Shown here: one piece after another, positions 1 to 5,193 of the stretch
How the letters are laid out: each line of letters begins with the position of its first letter
Position numbering within the stretch: position 1 is the first letter of the stretch
Origin: an uncultured Bacteroidales bacterium
GTDB lineage: Bacteria > Bacteroidota > Bacteroidia > Bacteroidales > WCHB1-69
NCBI GenBank assembly: GCA_937901455.1
Contig: CALDIA010000191.1
Span: 1-11,942 of the forward strand
DNA: 11,942 nt
Direction: 5' to 3'
The notes under the pieces: generated by a model
What the model saw: the letters and a program-made list of their open reading frames with translations, nothing else
Database searches by the model: none
Told to the model about the DNA's origin: nothing
Position numbers and translations under genes: made by a program

Positions 1-82
1 TGATTTCCTTCAAGGTGATTTTCTTGGCGCGATAGATTGTTTCTACGAGCCAGACATATTTGTTGATTTGGTTTTTGGACAT
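1..82 (-). CDS. WYL-domain-type transcriptional regulator, N-terminal part only (runs off the window)
   Basis: Seen: an ATG at 82-80 opens a frame of 27 codons that reaches the window edge without a stop. It begins MSKNQINKYVWLVETIYRAK and continues into a TLKEI segment. Known: this is the usual N-terminus of Bacteroidales WYL-domain regulators, where a small winged-helix region precedes the WYL ligand-binding domain; the WYL domain itself would lie outside the window. Such proteins are DNA-binding regulators, and relatives such as BrxR and CapW control defence operons. The start lies 13 nt after the stop of the XRE gene, so the two are probably co-transcribed. The first ~47 bp are repeated at 481-528. 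Role and targets are inference, because only a tenth or less of the expected protein is visible. Confidence 0.72.
   Translation of the reverse strand, partial: MSKNQINKYVWLVETIYRAKKITLKEI
36..82. repeat. Direct repeat copy 1 (start of the WYL gene)
   Basis: This 47-bp segment matches 481-528 with about three differences: one single-base gap and two substitutions (t/a and a/g). It covers the first ~15 codons of the WYL regulator. The two copies have the same orientation and flank the XRE gene, so recombination between them could delete that gene. Confidence 0.85.
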
Positions 83-95
83 AGTGGGTGTTGTT

Positions 96-383
96 TTATG
101 CCATAACAGGTTCTTCGGAATCAACGACAGACAAGATATTCTCTCCCAAGGCGATGGAAATCTTGCATAGCGTGGCTAAAGTCAAGTTGTGTGTTCCAGA
201 GAGCCACCGGCTGACCTCGGTTTCGGTCTTTCCCATCAGTCGGGCGAAGTCTTTTTGGGTCATACCTTTTTCTTCAAGGATGTCATAGATGCGGTTGGCA
301 ATGGCTACCGAAAGCTCCATTTGCATCTTTGTCTCCGGTGAAATCGTGCTCCTGATCTCGTTCATTATTAGGTTCGTCTTCAT
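96..383 (-). CDS. XRE-family helix-turn-helix protein, HigA-like antitoxin/regulator (orphan)
   Basis: Encodes 95 aa. An XRE/Cro-CI helix-turn-helix is visible at about residues 28-80: a first helix, then TQKDFARLM (42-50), a short turn, and the recognition helix TEVSRWLSG (54-62). The layout, with an N-terminal extension and a short acidic tail, resembles HigA-type antitoxins and small phage-like repressors. The ATG at 383 is chosen over an in-frame GTG at 386; a second ATG at 365 is also possible, and no clear Shine-Dalgarno decides. A HigB-type toxin is usually encoded next to such a gene, but the 170 bp upstream hold only a broken WYL fragment and downstream comes the WYL gene. It is therefore either an orphan antitoxin or a stand-alone regulator, probably co-transcribed with the WYL gene 13 nt downstream. 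Family assignment is firm; partner and targets are unknown. Confidence 0.88.
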   Translation of the reverse strand: MKTNLIMNEIRSTISPETKMQMELSVAIANRIYDILEEKGMTQKDFARLMGKTETEVSRWLSGTHNLTLATLCKISIALGENILSVVDSEEPVMA

Positions 384-422
384 CACTTGTCGGTTTAAGA
401 ATTAGTCGTCGATGGTGAACAG

Positions 423-452
423 CAAAAATAAACATAAAAGTTGATTTTTAAA
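423..452 (-). promoter_or_regulatory. Candidate Bacteroidales-type promoter for the XRE-WYL pair
   Basis: On the minus strand, TATTTTTG at 430-423 matches the Bacteroidota -7 box TAnnTTTG. A weak -33-like TTTA lies at 452-449, 18 nt upstream. The predicted transcript start would be near 416, about 33 nt before the XRE ATG. The -33 match is poor and the region is A/T-rich, so a chance match is possible. Confidence 0.4.
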
Positions 453-528
453 CTGTGATGACAATCTTTTTTCGTCTTTTATTGGTTTCAACGAGCCAGA
501 CGTATTTGTTGATTTGGTTTTTGGACAT
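448..528 (-). pseudogene. Truncated 5' remnant of a WYL-regulator gene (26 codons)
   Basis: The frame opens with ATG at 528 and gives the same first 15 residues as the WYL regulator at 82 (MSKNQINKYVWLVET). It then diverges to NKRRKKIVITV and stops with TAA at 450-448. The divergent part still loosely resembles the intact copy (YRAKKI versus KRRKKI), so this may be the decayed start of a paralogue or a partial duplication. The start lies 25 nt after the nuclease stop codon, where a downstream operon gene would be expected. A functional leader peptide is conceivable, but nothing supports it. Confidence 0.65.
481..528. repeat. Direct repeat copy 2 (start of the broken WYL copy)
   Basis: A 48-bp segment matching 36-82 with about three differences, in the same orientation. 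Together the copies bracket roughly 400 bp that hold the XRE gene and its candidate promoter. Confidence 0.85.
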
Positions 529-553
529 GATGATTTATCTAATACCATGGTTT

Positions 554-1399
554 TTATAAAGAATCTCTATAATGCTCAATGTCATGAATAATATCAGTCA
601 AATACTCACTTTGTTCTGTTTTAGACAAATGGCTCACAGCATCTTCCAAGAGATAATCAACAGGATAGTCCCATCCTTCTCCATTTTCATCAAATACGGT
701 TATTTGCATATACTCATAGTTATCATTGATTGTTTTGTTCTCTCCTTCTTTTTCTTTTATTAGATTCTTTACGATAGAAAGGTAATCCTTAACAACGCTA
801 TTGAATTTTATATCTTTAGTATCGTTATCGATTACCTTTTCGAGCCATTCTTTAATATCAGCATAAGTGATTATTGCATATTGAGTTTTGTCATCTTTCC
901 TACTCTCATCCTTATAAAAATCCGCTGCTACTTTTGCTTTTTCTCTAAACGCCATATTGTCATTCACACATAATACAAATAAGCCAGCAAGTTTTCTTGG
1001 CTCTTCGATGAGATACCTGTAGTAACCTCGAAGTTGACGATATTGAAAGTCCGCATCTATCTTATTCTCAATGATAAGCCTATATCTTTCTCCATTCGTT
1101 CCTTTATTCGTTCCTATCCAAATATCAGCACGTCCCCAATCATCATCTCTTTCTTTTTTATTTAGTTTTTCCAGCACATTCTCCGTATCAATCCATTTGT
1201 GGTTAATATTATCATCGAAGATAATAGAGTCGCGTAATGCTTTTATATTAAATCCTTTGGCTTTGCCTTTTTCTTCTAACATATTAAAAAAGGTTGTCCA
1301 GCATTTTTCATCATGACCAACAATTGCCGCAATCATTGCCGAGTGAATTGTTTCTTTTCTTTCAAGTTTTAATACTTTGAAAATGTTGTAATCGTTCAT
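554..1399 (-). CDS. PD-(D/E)XK nuclease-superfamily protein (PDDEXK_4-like)
   Basis: Encodes 281 aa. The N-terminus (NIFKVLKLERKETIHSAMI) matches the start typical of the PD-(D/E)XK nuclease superfamily set often called PDDEXK_4. Catalytic-core residues are visible: D92 in ADIWIG, then E111 and K113 in IIENKID (the D...ExK signature), followed by a QxxxY motif at Q122-Y126. The protein is soluble with no signal peptide, so it should act in the cytoplasm on nucleic acid. Family members are frequent in defence islands, but the target of this one is unknown. The IS element begins 15 bp upstream of the ATG and has separated the gene from its former upstream neighbour, with which it shared an ATGA overlap. 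Expression may now depend on an IS-borne promoter. The C-terminal ~60 residues are not recognised. Confidence 0.85.
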   Translation of the reverse strand: MNDYNIFKVLKLERKETIHSAMIAAIVGHDEKCWTTFFNMLEEKGKAKGFNIKALRDSIIFDDNINHKWIDTENVLEKLNKKERDDDWGRADIWIGTNKGTNGERYRLIIENKIDADFQYRQLRGYYRYLIEEPRKLAGLFVLCVNDNMAFREKAKVAADFYKDESRKDDKTQYAIITYADIKEWLEKVIDNDTKDIKFNSVVKDYLSIVKNLIKEKEGENKTINDNYEYMQITVFDENGEGWDYPVDYLLEDAVSHLSKTEQSEYLTDIIHDIEHYRDSL

Positions 1400-1411
1400 A
1401 TTCTATAGTCA

Positions 1412-1414
1412 TTA
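1412..1414. repeat. Target-site duplication TTA, left copy
   Basis: TTA directly abuts the left inverted repeat and is matched by TTA at 2777-2779. A 3-bp TNA duplication is characteristic of several IS5-family subgroups. Confidence 0.8.
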
Positions 1415-1427
1415 AGGGGACTTCTAA
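1415..1427. repeat. IS left terminal inverted repeat (13 bp)
   Basis: AGGGGACTTCTAA is the exact reverse complement of 2764-2776. Confidence 0.92.
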
Positions 1428-1449
1428 TTATACTTGATTTACTGGTTTT

Positions 1450-1497
1450 CGGGTTGTCAGGATGCCGAAGTCCCGTTAGGGCAATCCTTTCAACCCG
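1450..1497. other. Stem-loop inside the 3' end of the IS
   Basis: CGGGTTG (1450-1456) pairs with CAACCCG (1491-1497). Inside, AGGAT (1459-1463) pairs with ATCCT (1484-1488), and GCC/GGC continues the stem with one bulge, giving a nested hairpin with a loop around 1467-1478. No U-tract follows on the minus strand, so a classical intrinsic terminator is unlikely. In a transcript from the candidate outward promoter, this would be the very 5' end of the leader. Confidence 0.6.
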
Positions 1498-1500
1498 CTG

Positions 1501-1532
1501 CAAAGATATGCATTTGAGTTTTATATGACAAG
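1501..1532 (-). promoter_or_regulatory. Candidate outward-facing promoter in the IS, aimed at the nuclease gene
   Basis: On the minus strand, CTTG (1532-1529) is followed after 20 nt by TATCTTTG (1508-1501). This fits the Bacteroidota housekeeping pattern TTTG-N19-21-TAnnTTTG. The predicted start near 1495 would give a leader of about 95 nt to the nuclease ATG at 1399, with a stem-loop at its 5' end. Several Bacteroides IS elements are known to activate downstream genes (for example cfiA) through such promoters. Function here is inferred. Confidence 0.55.
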
Positions 1533-1602
1533 CCTTTTGCTCATTTTTTTGAGGGTTTGTTCGTATGTATGTATGTATCAGCGAGTTGTTGTGTTTTGTC
1601 CG

Positions 1603-2685
1603 TTAGTCTTTCAGTAGGTTGAGCCTGACGATTTGCTCGTAGCGCGACATGTTGTAGGTCAGGTTGATTAGCCCTATCACCGCTGTCGCCCGCGCCAAGC
1701 CTATCGTCCTGATGTACAGCCTGTTCATCGTGTTCTCCATGAACCCGAAGATGTGCTCCACGCGGCACCTCGTCTTCGACTTGCGCCTGTTCGTATCCCT
1801 CTGCTCCTCCGTCAGCGGATGGCCACGGTAGCCCTTCTCGCATATCTCGTCCTTCATCCTGTACTTCTCCAGCGTCTCCTCCTGGCCAACATACGCGCTG
1901 TCGGCGAACAGGGGTTGCCCTTCGTCCGTCTCCCTGAGCAGCGCGTCCATCGGCTGCGAGTCGTGTACCGAGGCTGGCGTCACCTCCTGTGCCAGTATCA
2001 GCTTGCTCTTCGTGTCGCCCTTGACGTGGTTCTTGTAGCCGAAGTAGTTCTGCCCTCCCTTCTGCGTCCACCGCGCGTCCGTGTCCTTGTGATGCTTCTT
2101 GTTGGCCTTGCGCCTCTTGTCCTCCTCGCTGTCGCCTTCCTCAGGCTTCCACAGCCCTTCGCCCTCGCCGGCCTTGATGCGCTTGTTCTCGTCGGGCGTG
2201 TTGCGCTGCTTCGGGACGCTCACGAAACTCGCGTCTATCATGCGCCCCTCGTTGAATATCAGACCCTTGCCGTTCAGGTAGTCGACGAACTTTTGGAACA
2301 GGTCGCCCACCTTGCCGCTCTTGGCCAGTTGCTCGCGGAACAGCCATATCGTCCGCGCGTCGGGCACCCGGTCGCCATCGGCCAAGCCCAGGAAGCGGCG
2401 GAACGACGTGCGGTCCACTATCTGGAACTCCGTCTGCTCATCGCTCAGGTTGTAGTAGCGCTGCAGTACCATCAGCTTGAACATCATCACCACGTCGTAG
2501 CGCTTCGCCCCTGCGTTGCTCTTGCGCTCCTTCGGCAGCAACACATCCTCTAACTCTTGCCTAAACATCTCGAAATCAATGGTCTTTGACAGACGCTCCA
2601 ACGGGTCGCCCATCTCCGAGAGCTTGCGTTCCTTGTCTTCTTGGTCAAACAATGTCGTGTTTCCTGTCGTCTTGTACCTTTTCAT
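1603..2685 (-). CDS. IS5-family DDE transposase
   Basis: Encodes 360 aa, full length for the family, and catalyses cut-and-paste movement of the surrounding element. The N-terminal DUF772-like DNA-binding region (about residues 35-125) is followed by a DDE_Tnp_1-type catalytic core. The acidic triad is visible: D151 in MIDASFV, D262 in FADSAYVG, and E310 in RVEHIFGFMEN. A charged, lysine-rich insertion lies at about 165-205. The start at 2685 is supported by an AAGGAA ribosome-binding site five bases upstream. Base composition is clearly richer in G/C than the flanking genes. There is no frameshift or internal stop, so the enzyme should be functional. Confidence 0.95.
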   Translation of the reverse strand: MKRYKTTGNTTLFDQEDKERKLSEMGDPLERLSKTIDFEMFRQELEDVLLPKERKSNAGAKRYDVVMMFKLMVLQRYYNLSDEQTEFQIVDRTSFRRFLGLADGDRVPDARTIWLFREQLAKSGKVGDLFQKFVDYLNGKGLIFNEGRMIDASFVSVPKQRNTPDENKRIKAGEGEGLWKPEEGDSEEDKRRKANKKHHKDTDARWTQKGGQNYFGYKNHVKGDTKSKLILAQEVTPASVHDSQPMDALLRETDEGQPLFADSAYVGQEETLEKYRMKDEICEKGYRGHPLTEEQRDTNRRKSKTRCRVEHIFGFMENTMNRLYIRTIGLARATAVIGLINLTYNMSRYEQIVRLNLLKD

Positions 2686-2690
2686 AGCTG

Positions 2691-2696
2691 TTCCTT
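2691..2696 (-). promoter_or_regulatory. Ribosome-binding site of the transposase
   Basis: AAGGAA ends five bases before the transposase ATG at 2685. It stands out because other genes in the window show A/T-rich leaders without such a motif. It fixes the start. Confidence 0.6.
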
Positions 2697-2763
2697 TTGT
2701 CGGTTTCTTTTATAACGACATTTTGCCTGATTTATTATTTGATAATCAATATTTTATATATTT

Positions 2764-2776
2764 TTAGAAGTCCCCT
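2764..2776. repeat. IS right terminal inverted repeat (13 bp)
   Basis: TTAGAAGTCCCCT is the exact reverse complement of 1415-1427. It lies upstream of the transposase start and supplies an accidental TAA stop to the interrupted reading frame. Confidence 0.92.
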
Positions 2777-2779
2777 TTA
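2777..2779. repeat. Target-site duplication TTA, right copy
   Basis: Matches TTA at 1412-1414 and directly abuts the right inverted repeat. Confidence 0.8.
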
Positions 2780-2923
2780 CTAATATCGCAATATCGTGTA
2801 GCTTCAATGGGGTTGTTATTCTTTTCCGATTTTATTTCTATGGGGCATTTTCTTAATAGGTTTGTATCCCAATCAGATTGCTCTACTACATTGTGTCTAT
2901 TGTCATGCTTGAAGCCGAAACTT

Positions 2924-4444
2924 TCACTTTTGGCCGATTGATTTCAGGTAAAGTCGAAATGATTTGTAGTCACTATGATATAAGTTAATGTCAACATCTC
3001 CTTCACATCCACACATTTGCCCATGCTGTGATTTCTGCCAAATCTGCCAATTCGTATTGTCGGGAGTTTTCCCGTATCTTGCCACCCAAAACTTGTATTG
3101 ATCGAATTTGCGATTATTAAAGTACTTGCTCCGGAATCCCTCGCTGGTATAGATAATAGGCCGAACTCCCAACTTGTCTTCCACCTTTTCAAGCCATTCC
3201 AAAGCCATAGCCTGCATCTTCTCGATTCCGTATTCCTTCACTTCGGCCTCCAATTCAACATCCAATGCCGGAGGAAGGTCGCCCAGATTCCACGTGGCCG
3301 TCTCAAGGAAGTTCTTGATTTGTTCTTCTACTGGTGTTCCAAGGCGAAGGAAATGGTAGGCTCCTTTCGCAATCCCATGCCTTTCAGCCTCAATCATTCT
3401 GACGTTATACATTTCATCCTTGACCGACGCTCCTTCTGTGGCTTTGACATAGACGAAGAACACAGGCTGCAAGTGCAGCTTCTCTTTAGGTTTCCCATTA
3501 TAAACATTGCCTTTCTCATCGCAATAGAAAGCCAAGTTGTCCCAATCGATATTCGTCTGGTGATGCGATACATCTATACCATAGACATTTTCTCCGATAG
3601 TGTAGTTTGCCTTTTTGGTCTTCAGTAGCCCTTCAGAATACCTGCCGAAATCCATGCTTCCGTCTTTTTTTATGGCACGCCCCAAGCCTTGCTTGTAGTT
3701 TTTGCGCCAATTACCAATATATGTCACGATGATCTCCGCATCTGGCAATCCTTGACGTGACTTCTCGGCAATGTATGACCCACTATAACTAATGATTCCA
3801 AAACCATCATTGTTCAGTTTGGCATCGAAATGCCCTGTATAGACCGAAGCCGCCGTCGTCCGCGTTCCATACCTGAGCTTTCCGTCTCTCCACTCTCCTT
3901 CGTAAACCGACCCGTCTTGGGTTTCATATCGTCCATATCCATTCCTTTTGTGATTGGTCTTGCTGATGGCTCCGCTATAAAGTCCGCCTTCGACCGCCAT
4001 GTTTGTCGTATCCACAGATTCTACGGCTTGGCTTTCAATCAGGGCACTAATCTCTTTTCGGAAAAACGGCGAAGGCAAAACCAATCCGACGAGAAAAGCC
4101 ATGGGTATCAATCCATAGCGAAGAACCTTTGCTATCCGTCCTTTTCTTTGAGGCTGTTTCTCTGCCATTTCTTTCTGGGCTGACGGATCTGGACTTTCCA
4201 CGTTGCTGAAATAACTCTGCCACGGCAAGACGGTATTTCCTATCTTGACAGTGTCAGAAGGATTGAGGCGGACTTCTCCTCGTCGTTGTACGCCGTTTAC
4301 ATACGTCCCGTTTGAGGAATCGGTGTCAATCAAGACGAAATTCCCATTATCGTCTTGCATGATTTGGCAATGCCACCCTGAGACATATTCATCGTTGACG
4401 ACGACATCATTCTGAGGCGACCTTCCGATTTTTACGACTTGCAT
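2924..4444 (-). CDS. FHA domain - transmembrane helix - MORN repeats - GH25 muramidase fusion
   Basis: Encodes 506 aa. An FHA phosphothreonine-binding domain fills residues 1-75, with GRS at 7-9, S22, H25, and SSNGTYVNG at 43-51. A basic stretch (100-109) precedes one membrane helix (about 108-127). Residues 155-272 carry degenerate MORN-like repeats (YEGEWRDGKL and similar). Residues 286-502 form a glycoside hydrolase 25 (lysozyme/N-acetylmuramidase) domain; D291 in GIDVSHHQ, E337 in VKATEG, and D395 and E397 in ALDVE match its catalytic positions. Topology should be FHA in the cytoplasm and MORN-GH25 in the periplasm, with the enzyme tethered to the inner membrane where it can cut peptidoglycan. 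There is no signal peptide before the FHA domain. It is the last gene of the kinase cluster, 80 nt after the BACON gene. Control of the enzyme by kinase signalling is inference. All catalytic residues appear intact. Confidence 0.93.
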   Translation of the reverse strand: MQVVKIGRSPQNDVVVNDEYVSGWHCQIMQDDNGNFVLIDTDSSNGTYVNGVQRRGEVRLNPSDTVKIGNTVLPWQSYFSNVESPDPSAQKEMAEKQPQRKGRIAKVLRYGLIPMAFLVGLVLPSPFFRKEISALIESQAVESVDTTNMAVEGGLYSGAISKTNHKRNGYGRYETQDGSVYEGEWRDGKLRYGTRTTAASVYTGHFDAKLNNDGFGIISYSGSYIAEKSRQGLPDAEIIVTYIGNWRKNYKQGLGRAIKKDGSMDFGRYSEGLLKTKKANYTIGENVYGIDVSHHQTNIDWDNLAFYCDEKGNVYNGKPKEKLHLQPVFFVYVKATEGASVKDEMYNVRMIEAERHGIAKGAYHFLRLGTPVEEQIKNFLETATWNLGDLPPALDVELEAEVKEYGIEKMQAMALEWLEKVEDKLGVRPIIYTSEGFRSKYFNNRKFDQYKFWVARYGKTPDNTNWQIWQKSQHGQMCGCEGDVDINLYHSDYKSFRLYLKSIGQK

Positions 4445-4524
4445 ATTATAGACGGTACTGCTTCGACATACTTCTGAATGCTGTTTGAGCCTGCGCTATA
4501 CACCTAAACTTTATTGTCGTAGTC

Positions 4525-5193
4525 CTAACCGCCAAACAAACCCTTTTTTGATTGTATTACGCCAAACGTTACGGACGATTCTCTGCATTCCACTTTAATA
4601 ATACACGAGCGATCTTCTTTTGAAGTGTTTTCTGAAGCTTCTAATACGATCTCATTATCATTATTTACAGAATACGAAATCCAGTCAGGCATTCCCACTA
4701 CACTCCAATCCTCCGAATTGCAATTAACCCTAACCTTCTTAAATTCTCTTCCCTTGGCTTTAAATTTCACAACGCTCTCACTTACTGATAGAACAATCGC
4801 GACAGTATCTTCCATCACCGTTTCAGGTGTTTCGTTCTGAGTCAATTTGACGTTCTCATCCTCGTTTTTTTTCTTTTTGGAAGCCGCACTTCCTTGACTG
4901 TTTTTTTTAATCACAGAAATGGTATTCTTACATGTTTTTATTTGAGACGAACAAAGGTTCTTTTTGTCCTCGGAATCATAACAGGCCTGAGCTTTCTGGA
5001 AATATGTTATAGCCTGATTTTGTGAGGCTATCGTCATAGTTTGTTGGTATTGAACCGCTTTTGCATATAGGTTGTCACATGAGGTTTGCCCTTTCAATTG
5101 AACATTGAATGCAAATCCCAAAACAACCAAAATGATGATTTTCGTTGTTAATGGCTCATTCTTCATTTTTATTGAATTTTGTTGATTAATCAT
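4525..5193 (-). CDS. Secreted protein with TPR-like N-terminal region and BACON domain
   Basis: Encodes 222 aa from the ATG at 5193, which overlaps the kinase stop as ATGA; an alternative ATG at 5166 gives 213 aa and a cleaner signal peptide. A hydrophobic export segment (KIIILVVLGFAF, 18-29) is followed by a helical, TPR-like stretch with four cysteines (about 38-95). Next come a lysine-rich linker and a BACON-type beta-sandwich (about 136-214), with the pattern W163...P169-x-W171 and a final VTFGVIQ strand. BACON domains occur in exported Bacteroidota proteins and are thought to bind carbohydrate or mucin, although that function is poorly established. Periplasmic or outer-surface location follows from the signal segment. 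Its place between the second kinase and the FHA-lysozyme suggests an extracytoplasmic part of the same system. No enzyme motif is visible. Confidence 0.82.
   Translation of the reverse strand: MINQQNSIKMKNEPLTTKIIILVVLGFAFNVQLKGQTSCDNLYAKAVQYQQTMTIASQNQAITYFQKAQACYDSEDKKNLCSSQIKTCKNTISVIKKNSQGSAASKKKKNEDENVKLTQNETPETVMEDTVAIVLSVSESVVKFKAKGREFKKVRVNCNSEDWSVVGMPDWISYSVNNDNEIVLEASENTSKEDRSCIIKVECRESSVTFGVIQSKKGLFGG

Larger units (their letters stand above)
1415..2776 (-). mobile_element. Complete IS5-family insertion sequence, 1362 bp
   Basis: Perfect 13-bp inverted repeats (1415-1427 and 2764-2776) are flanked by a TTA duplication. They enclose a single full-length DDE transposase gene transcribed leftward. 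The coding part is visibly richer in G/C than every neighbouring gene, which supports recent arrival. Intact ends, an intact gene and perfect target repeats suggest the copy is young and possibly still mobile. It sits between a truncated coding sequence and the nuclease gene. I cannot give an ISfinder name. Confidence 0.93.
2764..2943 (-). pseudogene. 3' remnant of a coding sequence interrupted by the IS, formerly coupled to the nuclease gene
   Basis: After a TGA at 2946-2944 the minus strand stays open for 59 codons, ending with a TAA supplied by the IS end. The residues look protein-like (for example SDWDTNLLRKCPIEIKSEK and EATRYCDIS), but the frame has no ATG, GTG or TTG, so its 5' part is missing. 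Deleting the IS and one TTA copy restores the ending ISNDYRI with a TGA that overlaps the nuclease ATG as ATGA, a typical operon junction. The frame also overlaps the last 20 bases of the lysozyme gene and would join it after a single +1 shift at the lysozyme stop. It could therefore be a displaced lysozyme C-terminus or the tail of a deleted third gene. I recognise no domain. Confidence 0.6.

Noticed and set aside
1450..1497. Intrinsic terminator of the transposase gene
   Set aside because: The stem is good, but no run of T follows it in the direction of transcription, so it is recorded only as a stem-loop.
1563..1578. (GTAT)4 microsatellite in the IS
   Set aside because: Too short to claim phase variation, and it lies in noncoding DNA just after the transposase stop; noted only as a simple repeat.
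1541..2553. Long open frames overlapping the transposase on both strands (176 aa on the minus strand, 266 aa on the plus strand)
   Set aside because: They are by-products of the G/C-rich transposase gene. They are low in complexity, lack domains, and lie out of frame with a clearly conserved protein.
2944..3192. 82-aa minus-strand frame that ends just before the remnant frame
   Set aside because: It is a shifted reading of the GH25 catalytic region with no independent coding character, so it is not the missing 5' part of the remnant.
3098..4183. Plus-strand frames of 176 and 117 aa opposite the lysozyme gene
   Set aside because: Shadows of an intact, well-recognised gene on the other strand.
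4445..4524. Possible separate promoter in the 80-nt gap before the lysozyme gene
   Set aside because: I found no TAnnTTTG box with a properly spaced TTTG. It may be a plain operon spacer.
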